A DNA stretch of 64,000 nt, taken from NCBI GenBank assembly GCA_016858145.1, contig JAEHOE010000001.1:4030001-4094000 (forward strand), given 5' to 3'. The notes beneath the pieces were generated by a model. It saw only the letters and a list, made by a program, of their open reading frames with translations. It was not told the origin of the DNA and did no database searches. Shown here piece by piece: positions 20,540 to 29,808 of the stretch. The position numbers and the translations under genes were made by a program. Each line of letters starts with the position of its first letter. Positions within the stretch are counted from its first letter, which is position 1. The stretch comes from Edaphochlamys debaryana. Its lineage: Eukaryota; Chlorophyta; Chlorophyceae; Chlamydomonadales.

Positions 20540-22758
20540 ATGAACGCGCCTATCACGAGGTCAGAGCTGAAGGAGGCATTGATGTTGCTAGCCAACAACA
20601 AATCAGGGGGGTTGGACCCAGTCCCGGCTGAGTGCTACAAGAATGCCTGTAGGACGGTTGTGATTGAGGGGAAGGCAAGTACGGAGTATGTGCTGGTGCC
20701 ACATCTTACGGTTCTGATGGAGTATGTGAGGACGTCGTGCGACTACCCCGCCCAGTGGCAGGTGTCGACGCTGACGCCAATTTTTAAAAAGGGGGATGTG
20801 CGAGACAGGAACAACTATCGGGGTTTGGCCGTGGGGGGGGCGCTCGCTAAGCTTTTTGCGTTTTTACTGAATCAGAGGCTTTGCAAATGGTCAAAAGCGT
20901 GTGAGCGCCTGCCCAGGCCGCCACGATGCCCTCTTCAGGGGGGTTTTATGCAAGGGCGGGGCACAGCACACAACCTCTTTGTGTTAAGGCATTTGACGGA
21001 CAGGCAACTACCAGGAGCGTGGGTATCACCGGCGGACAGGCAAGGGCTCTTTGTGTGTCAAGTGGACTTTGAAAAGGCCTTTGACCGGGTCCCACGACAC
21101 TTGCTTTGGCTGAGAATGGAGGAGCGTGGAGTGCATGGACAGATGTTGGAGATCTTGAAAGCCTCGTATGCTAGAGTAGAGATGAGGGTGCGAGTGAATG
21201 GTGAGGTGGGGGAGCCGTTCTTGTCCACGCAGGGGGTGAAGCAAGGGGACCCGAGTAGCCCAACCCTGTATGGATTCTTTGGTGAGTCGTACGCTGATGT
21301 GGTGGAAGCTCAGGATCGGTCCCACGCGGTTTCCGCCTACGTTGAGGAGTGCCCAACGGTGTGGGGTGCGAGGCTGCCGCTTAAGCTCTATGCTGATGAC
21401 CTTGACATCTTTACTCACAGTGAGCGTCGATTAGGCCACCAGCTGGGCACGCTGAGTGAATGGGGGGCAGCGTTTGGGATGCGGGTAAACGTGGCTAAGT
21501 GTGAGTGCCTGTACTTTCACCCTGCAGCGGCAAGGAGGCAGGAGCAGTACGATAAAGGGGAGGCCGGGCTTTCCGTCACGGTTCGCTGCTTAGACGGTGG
21601 GGTGTGGGTGGAGAAGCCAGTCCCGTGGAAGAAGAGGGCACGGTATCTTGGTCTTTTTTATGGACCAGGGACCCAGTTTGAGTCGTGCACTTCAGAGTTG
21701 TTGGAAGCGGGGCGCAGGGCGGCTTTTGGGTTGCTTGATGAGCTAGAAATACAGGGGCTCCTCAATCCACGAGTAGCGATGCGCTGTTTTGAAGCGCAGG
21801 TGAGGGCGGTCCTGTCCTATGGCGCGCAAGTGTGGGCACCGGGAGTTTTGTTGCGGCTGCTTGAAAGGGGGTATGGGAACGAGCCTATGAGCACGACGGG
21901 GCGGTCAGGTTACTTCGAGCTAGCCCTTAAGGACAGGATGGTTCAACTGCAGCGCATGTTCCTTCGAAGGGTTGCGGGGGTTAAAGTGTGTACCGATCGT
22001 TTGCTTTATCGAGAGCTGGGGCAACAACCGCTGCCTGTGCACTGGCTGCAGCTTGTGCTAGGGTTCTGGAACACGTTGGTGAAGTCAAAAGGCACGGTCT
22101 ACCGCAAGGCCTTCAAGGAGGAGATTGGGCTAGCGCTTTCGGGGGGCACGGTAGGGTGGGGGGCTCAGGTGAAGCGGGTGCTGGAGGTGCTGCGCTGGAG
22201 GCTTGACAATGCGGCACCGGCACACCTAGGGCTGGCTGAAAGGGTGAAAATCATTCTAGGAAGTTGATACCAGTGGATAAGGTCGTGGAGCAGTTCCTGC
22301 TGCGACTAGACGATGACTGGAGCAGTGGGCGGCTGCGAACGGCCCCTGAGAGCTTTGTTACGGACGGGCAGGTGCCAGGAGTTAAGATGTGCAGGTGGAA
22401 GCACTGGATGGGATCGCCCAGGCATGGGAGGTGCTTTATTGAGCGCTGGCAGCACAGGCAACTGATGCGGTTCAGGCTATGCTGTTTTGCGCTGGAGGTA
22501 AACCGGCCTGACGGGCGGGAGAGGCACGAGCGGTGGTGCAGGGTGTGTCAGAACCCCCAACAAGTTGAGGACGAGCGGCATTTCTTACTTGATTGCGTAG
22601 CTTTGGCTGGAACGCGACAGGAGCTGTGGGCCTTTGAAGGGTTAGCTCCGGGGGCGTCTATGGAAGAGGTAATGGCGGTCGGGGACCAGCGGGGTCTGGC
22701 CCGGGTAATTGTGGCTCTGCGACACGCGCGATACTTGCAAGTCGGCGAGTTGGCTTAG
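20540..22758 (+). pseudogene. LINE reverse transcriptase and C-terminal zinc-knuckle ORF, frameshifted
   Basis: From ATG 20540 one open frame runs to TGA 22265-22267 and shows RT blocks in order: SELKEALMLLANNKSGGLDP, LTPIFKKGDVRDRNNYRGL, GGFMQGRGTAHNLFVLRHL, CQVDFEKAFDRVPRHLLW, GVKQGDPSSPTLYGFF and the catalytic LYADDLDIF (YADD codons at 21388-21399). The RT active site is intact. After the stop, a different frame (to TAG 22756-22758) encodes the rest of the ORF, including CRVCQ...EDERHFLLDC (CX2C...HX4C, about 22537-22600), the Cys/His motif common at the C-terminus of algal and plant LINE ORF2. The frame change near 22200-22270 together with 5' truncation makes this a dead copy, unless the break is a sequencing error. 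Confidence 0.75.
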
Positions 22759-22865
22759 AGAACTTTGCGATCTATCTCTTTTTGGGCGGTATATACTTTG
22801 CAGACGTTTTGCTAAGCTCATGAAGCCTTTTGGCTCGTTTGGGCTTACAGCCAAGATGCTGTAAA

Positions 22866-22883
22866 CATCATCATCATCATCAT
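22866..22883 (+). repeat. (CAT)6 LINE tail
   Basis: Six perfect CAT units directly follow the TGTAA of the LINE 3' end. They are best explained as the simple-repeat tail made during target-primed reverse transcription. Confidence 0.65.
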
Positions 22884-22903
22884 CGTCTGCAAGATGCGCA
22901 TGC

Positions 22904-24937
22904 ATGCCGGGCCCTGGACTCTGCACGTACACAGCCGACGTCTTTCGTGGTCCCCAATTGTATCACATAACAGGCCCCGCTCATATCGTGCGCAGGCGTG
23001 GGCCAATGCCTCCGGGGCACGACGTCGCGCTCCGCGAGACGCGACTCTGCGTTCGCGGCTGCTCGCTTCACGTCCTGGTGGCCGAGCGATCGCCGCAGCC
23101 ACAGCGGTATGAGCTCCAGCACCAGCAGCAGAAAACGGCAGCGCAGCGTGAGCTACGGGAGCAGCGTGAGCCGGCCGAGCCCCGCAGCACTCCGGCTCAC
23201 GGCTTGGTGCTGGTGCTGGTGCACGGGGGCCCGGGGGTGGCGGACCACTCGGAGCTGCTGCCCCTCGCAGGGTGAGCTGGAGCCTTGTCTTGTGGAGGGG
23301 AGTGGAGCGTGGAGGATAGAGGGCCGTTGCAAGGCGTGATCTGATGAAGGCCCAAGCCGGGCCTCGCCCTGCCGGGTCTGCAGATCTGCACCCCGCCAGG
23401 CCGCCACCCATGCGCTCTGCCCCGAGCCCTTCCCTCCTCAACCCACGTCTTCCCCCAGTGCCGCCCTCTCCGCCTGCCCCTCCCTGCACCGGGTGGTGCT
23501 ATACGATCAGGCGGGGTGCGGACGGAGCGACGCACCCAGGACGGGCGCAGGCGGGGCCCAGGGCCCGGGGCCCGGTGAGGCCCGCGCGGGCCTGGCGGCC
23601 TATGTGGACGAGCTGGCGCAGGTGGGACCTTGGTCAGGCGGGGACCGAGCAACGGTCGGAGATGGTGCGTCGGTGGCGTTTGAGCGGGTTCCCGTCTTCT
23701 TAGGCAGCCTGCCGCCGCCAGTACCCAGCCTGAGGATTGTGAGGAAGGCCGGAAGGGAGGGGGGAGCCTCGGTGTTGGGGCACAGCGGGCACAGCAGCAG
23801 GGCAGGGGAGCCTGGGATCCAGGAGGTGCGCTCTACGGCTCTGCGGTGTGAAGCTTGCCTGAGCGGCCAACTCAGTGTTTTGGGTTTGACGGTGGGCTGA
23901 GAACGCAGCGGACGCCCAGTCCAGGGAGCTGTGCGCCCTCGCTTTCTTGAGTGCGTGCAACACACAAACCTTACCCCCTTCCCGCTCAGGTGCTGGCGTG
24001 GGTGCAGCGCGGCCCCCTACTTCCCGGGGACGAGGCGGCGGCCGGCGACGCTCCCCACGAAAGCCCCGGTGGGGGCCCTGCGGACCGCGGCAGTCAGACC
24101 GCCGATCAGCAAGCAGGTGGACGTCAAGAGGGCGGCAGCGGCCCGCCGCTGTTCGTGCTGGGCCACAGCTGGGGCGGCCAGCTCCTGCTGGAACTGCTCA
24201 GGCGCGCGGAGCCCGAGGCGTGCGAAGCCGGGGAGCTGGGTCACACACCGACCTCCAATCAGGAGGAGCCGGCACCGCCCGGGACCTCGGCCCCAAGGGC
24301 GGTCATGCCCGCCGGCGTGGGGCTGCCTCTGGCCCGGACGCGCAAGGGTCTGCGGCTCTGCATCACCGATGTGGCACCGCCCCCCACGCAACTGGGAAGT
24401 GGAGCCGGTCTGGGCGAGTCCTCCAACGCTGGCCAATGCACTGGTGAAGGTGGCGGAGGGACGAGGATGCTCACTCTGCACCTGGCGGGGGCAATCGTTG
24501 CCAACGCACCCCTGTGCAGCCGTGCGTCCGAGGCCCGGCACCGGGCGCTGCGGGAAGCCCTGGACCCCGGCACACGGGCCCTCCTGGAGGCGGCGGTACG
24601 GGAGGCGGACGACGGCTCCGTGGGGTCCGGAGTGTATCGCCGGTTGGTGGGGCCATGGGAAGGGGAGGTGACGGGCGAGATGGCCGTATGGTCGGCCATT
24701 TCGCAGGAGGACGGAGCCTTGGACGGCAGAATTGCTAGAGCGGGTGTGCCGCTACTGCTGTTGTCTGGGGACGAGGACGAGGTGCCGTACTGGCAGTACG
24801 TGCCGGCTGTGGCGGGGCTGGGGCCGCAGGTGAGAGCGGTGGTGCTGCCGGGCGGCGACCACTTCCCGTTTCGGCACCCAGTCACGGCGCCACGTTTTTG
24901 GCACGAAGTGGGGGCGTTCTTGGAACGATGGTCGTGA
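22904..24937 (+). CDS. Alpha/beta hydrolase, proline-iminopeptidase (S33) type
   Basis: Exons 22904-23271, 23459-23621 and 23990-24937 (phases 2 and 0) give 492 residues. The S33/proline iminopeptidase layout is complete: oxyanion-hole HGGPG at 107-111, VVLYDQAGCGRSDAP on the next strand, nucleophile elbow GHSWGG with Ser at ~237, acid Asp at ~438 (LLSGDEDEVP) and His at ~468 (PGGDHFPF). Family members release N-terminal proline or hydrolyse small esters or amides; the substrate cannot be read from sequence. A Gly/Pro-rich insert lies between the LYDQ strand and the nucleophile, and another (~90 residues) after it may hide an in-frame intron. ATG 22904 is only 20 nt after a LINE tail, so the true start may be the in-frame Met at 23006 or an exon upstream of the LINE. 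Confidence 0.72.
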
Positions 24938-25423
24938 TGTAGCTCTGGCAGAGCGTGCCAGCAGATGGAGTCAACCGTTAAGCAGGAGGCGGCGTGGCAG
25001 ACAGCGGGGGTTATAATGGACAACGGGCCGTAGTGCCACGGTGTGTTGGCGTCGCGGGGGAGACGCGGGGGAACAGGGGTGCGGGGTGTGGCGGGATGCA
25101 GCAAGAGCATGACACATGGAGTCCGCATGCAACACGGGTGGGGTGCCTACTTCTTCCAGCGGAGATTTGAGGATGAACAACGGGGCTGGAGAGCGGGTAT
25201 AGAGCGGGGGGCGTGAGGGGAAAGCGTGTGGACTTGGCCCCCTTGCCTTCGGCATCCTAAATCTAAGAGTCTCTGCATATATTTCGTTTACACATGTTAT
25301 GCCGATATCCTAATGCTTACCTGCGACCTGCAGACCTCGTCGCGCGACCCCTGCATTCTCACGACGAGTGGTGGACGAACCTGAACTGACCACAATTGCA
25401 TACTTCTTTGGCGTCAAGCTATC
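24938..25423. other. Intergenic spacer, 3' of hydrolase and 5' of OPR-like gene
   Basis: No exon is evident. The stretch 25255-25320 is AT-rich relative to its surroundings and directly precedes the next gene, so it may hold its promoter. Confidence 0.35.
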
Positions 25424-28400
25424 ATGAGGACATGTGGGGGCTGGCTTCGTTCTCGTGGCGGCGAACGCAGCGGTGTTGCTGCGCCTTTGCGCAGCCTGCT
25501 CTTTGTCCCCCAGCCCGCAAGGCAGACAGTACGTGCTAAGGGGCAACAATCTGGCTCTGGGCCACGCCTGACGTCTGGCTCGGGCTCGCCAGGGAACCAT
25601 GCGCATGAGCCGTCGCTCGCCGCTCGCTTGAGCAGGGCGACGAGCCTTACCGGCGTCCACTCGTTGTTGAAGGGAGCCCCAATAGAGGGCACTCGGCCAT
25701 CGGACGTCAGCACGGTAGGGGGCCTCGGGTAGCCAGGACTGGGGTGGGGGGCGTCAGACAGGATGCGAGAGCGTGAGAGCCCTTGCGAGCCCACTCGAGG
25801 CGACGGGTGTCCGTAGGGCCGGGAGGAAGGGGCCCAACAGCGCGTGAGGGCAAGGCGTGAGGGTGACGCAACGGACAGGGAGCGCGACAGGGCGAAAGGT
25901 GCACGCTGGAGCTTGCTGCGTAGCCTCATCAGCTTGACACGGTTATGGGGGCACCCTTCTGCAGCCCCTGCCTTTGCCTGAACCCGACCCATGCCCCCTC
26001 AGGCGCTTAACGCCGTCGTCGCTGCGTGGCATCACAGCTCCCAGTCGGCCATAGATGCGGTCCTCGTGCAGGCAGGCTGGGGAGGCAGGGGAATGGGCAG
26101 CGGGGGGACGGGCTTGCAGTCGAGCTAGTCGTTCGGGCGGTTGGGTGGACGTGGACGTGTCCGCGGCTGGGACGCACGGAAACCCCTGCATAGCCCCCTT
26201 ACACTGCCTCCCTGACACCTGAGTACTACACTCACGCTTCTGCTACCCCTGCGCACCCCCCCCCCCCACCCCGCCGCCCCCCAGGACCTACTGCAGCACG
26301 TGTACGCCCTCCTGCGCCTGCACGGGGCCGCCCTGACGCCCCGTCAGGTGGGCTGGTCGCAGAACCCGAGAGCCTGAGAAGCGGCCTCCTCACACCCAGC
26401 GTCCGCCGCTCGCATCAGCTACCGTAGTCCCGTGCTTCACCTGCCCTCCCCCCCTGCCCTCCTCCGCTCCCTCCTCCCCCGACAGGAGGCCCACGTGCTG
26501 GTGCAGCTGGGCCGCCTGCGCAGCGCCAGCCCCGAGGTGCTGCGCGCCCTGGCGGAGAGCCTCATCCGCCGCCCCTCGCCGCCGCCCTTGCCGCAACCCT
26601 CGCCCCGCTCCACGCCCCTCGCCACGACCGACGAGCCGCCCTCGCCCTCCCCCTCTCCCTCCGCGTCGCCCTCCGGCCCGGGCCTGACCCGGCTGACGGC
26701 TCCCGAGCTGGCGGCGGTGGTGTTCACGCTGTCGGCCTTCTCCGTGCGCCCCAGCGACGCCTGGCTGGGCACCGCCATGGCCAGCCTGCAGCTGGGCCTG
26801 CCGCAGCTCTCGGGCGCGGCCCTGGCGCGGCTGCTGAGCGGCCTGGTGCAGCTGGGCGTGCGCCCCACCAGCCCCTGGATGGCCCTCTACGAGCAGGCGC
26901 TGGCGGCGGAGCTGGCGCGGCACGCGGAGCAGGCGCAGCATGCGGGGCAGGCGGGGGGCGTTGGGGAGCGAAGGGAGGGTGTTGGGGCAGGGGCAGGAGC
27001 GCATGGGGGTGTGGCGGGGCAGGAGGCGGGGGCGGCGCACGAGGACGGCGCGGGCGTGGCGGGGCCGCTGGGCCGGGGCCCGGAGGAGCTGGGCCCGGAC
27101 GACCTGGTGCGCGTGTTCCGGGCGGCGGCGGAAATTGGCTTCCAGCCCGGGGAGCAGTGCCGCTCGCTGCTGCTGGGCGCCGCGGGCCGGGAGCTGGCGG
27201 CGGGGCGCATGGCGGAGCACCACCTGGCTGGGCTGGCCTGGGCCCTCACGCGCACGCACTGGCCCGTGGAGGCGGCCTGGGGCGCGCAGTTCCTCGAGGT
27301 GGGTGTTGCGCCCGATGGGGGCGGGGACCTATGCCTAGGTCGAGGGCCAATGCAAGTGCAAGAAACAAACCTGCGGTCGTGCGTGGCAGGCATGGTTGAA
27401 TGGGCGGGGAGCTTAAACATGCGCCTACTCGGCCGGCCCGCTCTTCGCTCGCAGGTGACCTCCTCCTCGCTGCCCCGCTTCAAGCCCGCGGACCTGCCCC
27501 CGGTGGTGGCCTTCCTGGCCTCCGCGCGCCTGCCCGCGCCGCCCTCGCGCGCCTGGATGGTCCGCTGCCTGGCCGCCTCGCAGGCCGCGCTGCCGCAGTG
27601 CAGCCCCCGCGACCTGCCCGACCTGCTCCTCAACTTCCTGCAGCTCGACCCCCGCCTCTTCGTGCGCCGCGCCCCCACACCCGGGCCCGCACCGCAAGCC
27701 ACGGAAGCAGCAGCCCTGTCGGCGCCGGTGGCGGCGGGCGGTGGTGCCGCTTCCGCGGCGGAGGCGGAGGCGACGGAGGCGGAGCTGGTGGCTGCCGCGG
27801 GGTCCTGGCTGCAGCGCTACCTGGGGCAGTGCACGGACAAGCTGCCCCGCTTCACGGCGGCGGGAGTGGCCCGGGTGCTGGTGGCGGTGGCGGCGTGCGG
27901 CGTGGCGCCGGGGCCGGCATGGCTGGAGGCGGCGTGCGGTAAGCTGGGAGGCCGAAATGGGAGGTACAGCTCTAAGTCGCCGAGTGCTTTAGGGATGATG
28001 CTTGCATTGTGCCGTGCTCATGCCACACCGCCCTCTCTCCCTTTGCAGCGGCGCTGGCCTCCAAGAGCGACGTCCTCGCACCCTCGGACCTGGCGGACGC
28101 AGTCACGGCCCTGGCAGCGCTGCGATTGCCGCCCCCGGCGCCAGCACCGCCGCCCCCTCCGCCTCTGCTACCAGCCCGTTTGGGTGCCAGCAGCTCGCGC
28201 GCTTCTTCCTCCTCTCCGCCCTCCTCGTCCTCTTCCTCCGCCTCCACCTCCTCTTGGTCGCCGGCCCCGTCCGCCTCCGCCTCCGCCTCCCGCTCGCAGC
28301 AGGCGCTGCTGGAGGCGCTGCTGGCGGCCTGCGAGACCAAGCTGTCGCTGCTCAGCGGCCGCCAGCTGGTGGGCGTGGCGGCGGCAGCAGCCGCGGTGGA

Positions 28401-29076
28401 GGTGCGGCCGCGGGCCGCCTGGCTGCGCGCCCTCCTCGAGGAGACGGGGGAGCGCCTAGAACGCGCCACCTCGCCTCACCCAGCCGCAGCCCCCACCATA
28501 GCCTTCTCCGCCGCGGACGCGGCCGCGGAGGCGCTGCCCCCGGCGCTGCTTCCCGAGCTGCTGGTGGCGGTGGCGAAACTAGATGCAGTGCCGTCGCGGG
28601 CCTGGCTGACGGTGTTCCTGCGGGCGGCGGGGCGGGCGCTGCCGGAGCTGGGGCCCGCGGCCCTGGCGGGGCTGGTCTGGGGTTTGGTGGTGCTGGACGT
28701 GCGGCCGCCGCAGCGCTGGACGGAGCGGCTTATGGGCCGCGTGGGGGAGTGCCTGGGGGAGGGCACGGAGGGGCGGGGCGCGGGCGGGGAGGTGCAGGGC
28801 CTGGAGCTGGCGCTGGCGTGGGCGCAGGGCCGGAGGGTGGGGACAGCGGGGCAGGGGCAGGAGGGGGCGGGCCAAGGAGGAGCGCCGCAAGGAGGCGCGC
28901 GGCCTGCTGGTGAAGGCCTACGGCTGCACGGAGTCGGAGTAGGAGAGCGGCCAAATGAGCGGGCCCAGGGGCGGGGGCAGGGGCAGGGGCCCAGGCGGGA
29001 GAAGAAGCGGGTGGTGTCGGGGTACAAGGCGGGGCCGTACCGCCGGATAGACTCCGGGATACGCGCCTCGGGGTGA
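25424..29076 (+). CDS. Octotricopeptide-repeat (OPR)-like organelle RNA-binding protein
   Basis: Exons 25424-25714, 26003-26065, 26285-26347, 26486-27298, 27455-27938 and 28049-29076; ~913 residues as read. The N-terminus is Arg/Ser/Gly-rich, like an algal transit peptide. The body carries degenerate 38-40-residue helical repeats with the OPR pattern (Leu/Ala-rich helix, then a Pro plus W/R turn): for example LSGLVQLGVRPTSPWM, LPPVVAFLASARLPAPPSRAW, ARVLVAVAACGVAPGPAWL, LVGVAAAAAAVEVRPRAAWL, LVWGLVVLDVRPPQRW. OPR proteins bind specific plastid or mitochondrial transcripts and control their stability, splicing or translation. Low-complexity Pro/Ser inserts separate repeats. The exon 2 donor is weak. 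The C-terminus is doubtful: a +1 frame at 28880-28944 reads RAKEERRKEARGLLVKAY and stops at 28944, which looks more genuine than the tail to 29076. Confidence 0.65.
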
Positions 29077-29808
29077 CACCATCGCAACCATGCATCGACC
29101 TGCTTGTGTGCTCGCATGAATGCACATGTATTGCGTGACGCTGCTCGGTGTGGCAGGAAGGGAGTGCTGGGTGACGGTCTGCATTGGGGTCTGACGAGGG
29201 CAGCGCAGCTGCAATCGACGCTTGTAAGCTTTTGCTTTACAAAGGTGCTGAGAAAGCCAAGTTGCGTGGCCTCAGTCTTGTGGCCAAGCCTCCTCACGCA
29301 CCACACATGCAGACATGCGCGGCCCCAGACCCCAGATGCCCCCCACCACATCGTCAGCGGGCTGCTCGGAAGCCCGCCACGCCCCAGCGGCAGCATTACG
29401 GCTGCGCAAGGCTCATCGAATGCACGCACCCCACCCCCCAACCCCTGGTGGTCCAGACCCGGTTGCACATTGCCTTAGCCCCCCCTGAACACGCACGAAC
29501 ATCGCCGGCTCCTCAGCATCAGATACCCCGGTACCCGGCAGTTGGCACGTCACCTGCTTGGACCCCCGCACTCCTCCCATACGTGATACCCATCGCCTCG
29601 CCCCTGCCTCTCTGTGCTCCCTGCCTCCCCTTTTAACAACCTGCTGCCCCAATACCTTGCACGACATCCACACCACAGCCCACGACCAGAGGCGACATGC
29701 GGGTGATGCCACCACGTATGATCCCAACCGCACAGCCCAGCCCCCGACCCCGTCCACTACTCGTGAACTGCTCCACGCGCACCTTCCTCACCCCCTCCAC
29801 CCCCGCGC
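29077..29808. other. Convergent 3' region between OPR-like and WW coiled-coil genes
   Basis: No exon is evident. A near-palindrome at about 29221-29245 carries TGTAA on both strands and could serve both 3' ends. Confidence 0.4.
29221..29245. terminator. Two-way polyadenylation element (TGTAA on both strands)
   Basis: TGTAA occurs on the plus strand at 29223-29227 and on the minus strand at 29237-29241, inside an inverted repeat (CTTGTAAGC...GCTTTACAAAG). It is ~150 nt after the OPR-like stop (or ~280 nt if that gene ends at 28944) and ~570 nt after the WW coiled-coil stop on the other strand. Use by both genes is an inference. Confidence 0.4.

Larger units (their letters stand above)
20000..22883 (+). 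mobile_element. 5'-truncated non-LTR (LINE) retrotransposon
   Basis: The insertion encodes a LINE reverse transcriptase and a C-terminal Cys/His domain, and ends in TGTAA (22860-22864) followed at once by a (CAT)6 tail at 22866-22883. A short simple-repeat tail is typical of several LINE clades, and a TGTAA just before it would be the element's own polyadenylation signal. No endonuclease domain is found upstream of the RT, so the copy looks 5'-truncated. Its left edge is a guess: RT homology is clear from about 20540. I could not identify a target-site duplication. The tail ends only 20 nt before the start chosen for the hydrolase gene. I do not assign a clade. Confidence 0.75.

Noticed and set aside
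22866..22883. CAT repeats as a CRISPR-like or regulatory array
   Set aside because: They are a perfect trinucleotide run without spacers, placed exactly at the LINE 3' end after TGTAA.
26390..27259. A 289-codon minus-strand frame opposite the OPR-like exon 4
   Set aside because: It is an Arg/Gln/Gly-rich shadow of the repeat-coding exon, which has clear OPR-like helices and flanking splice sites on the plus strand.
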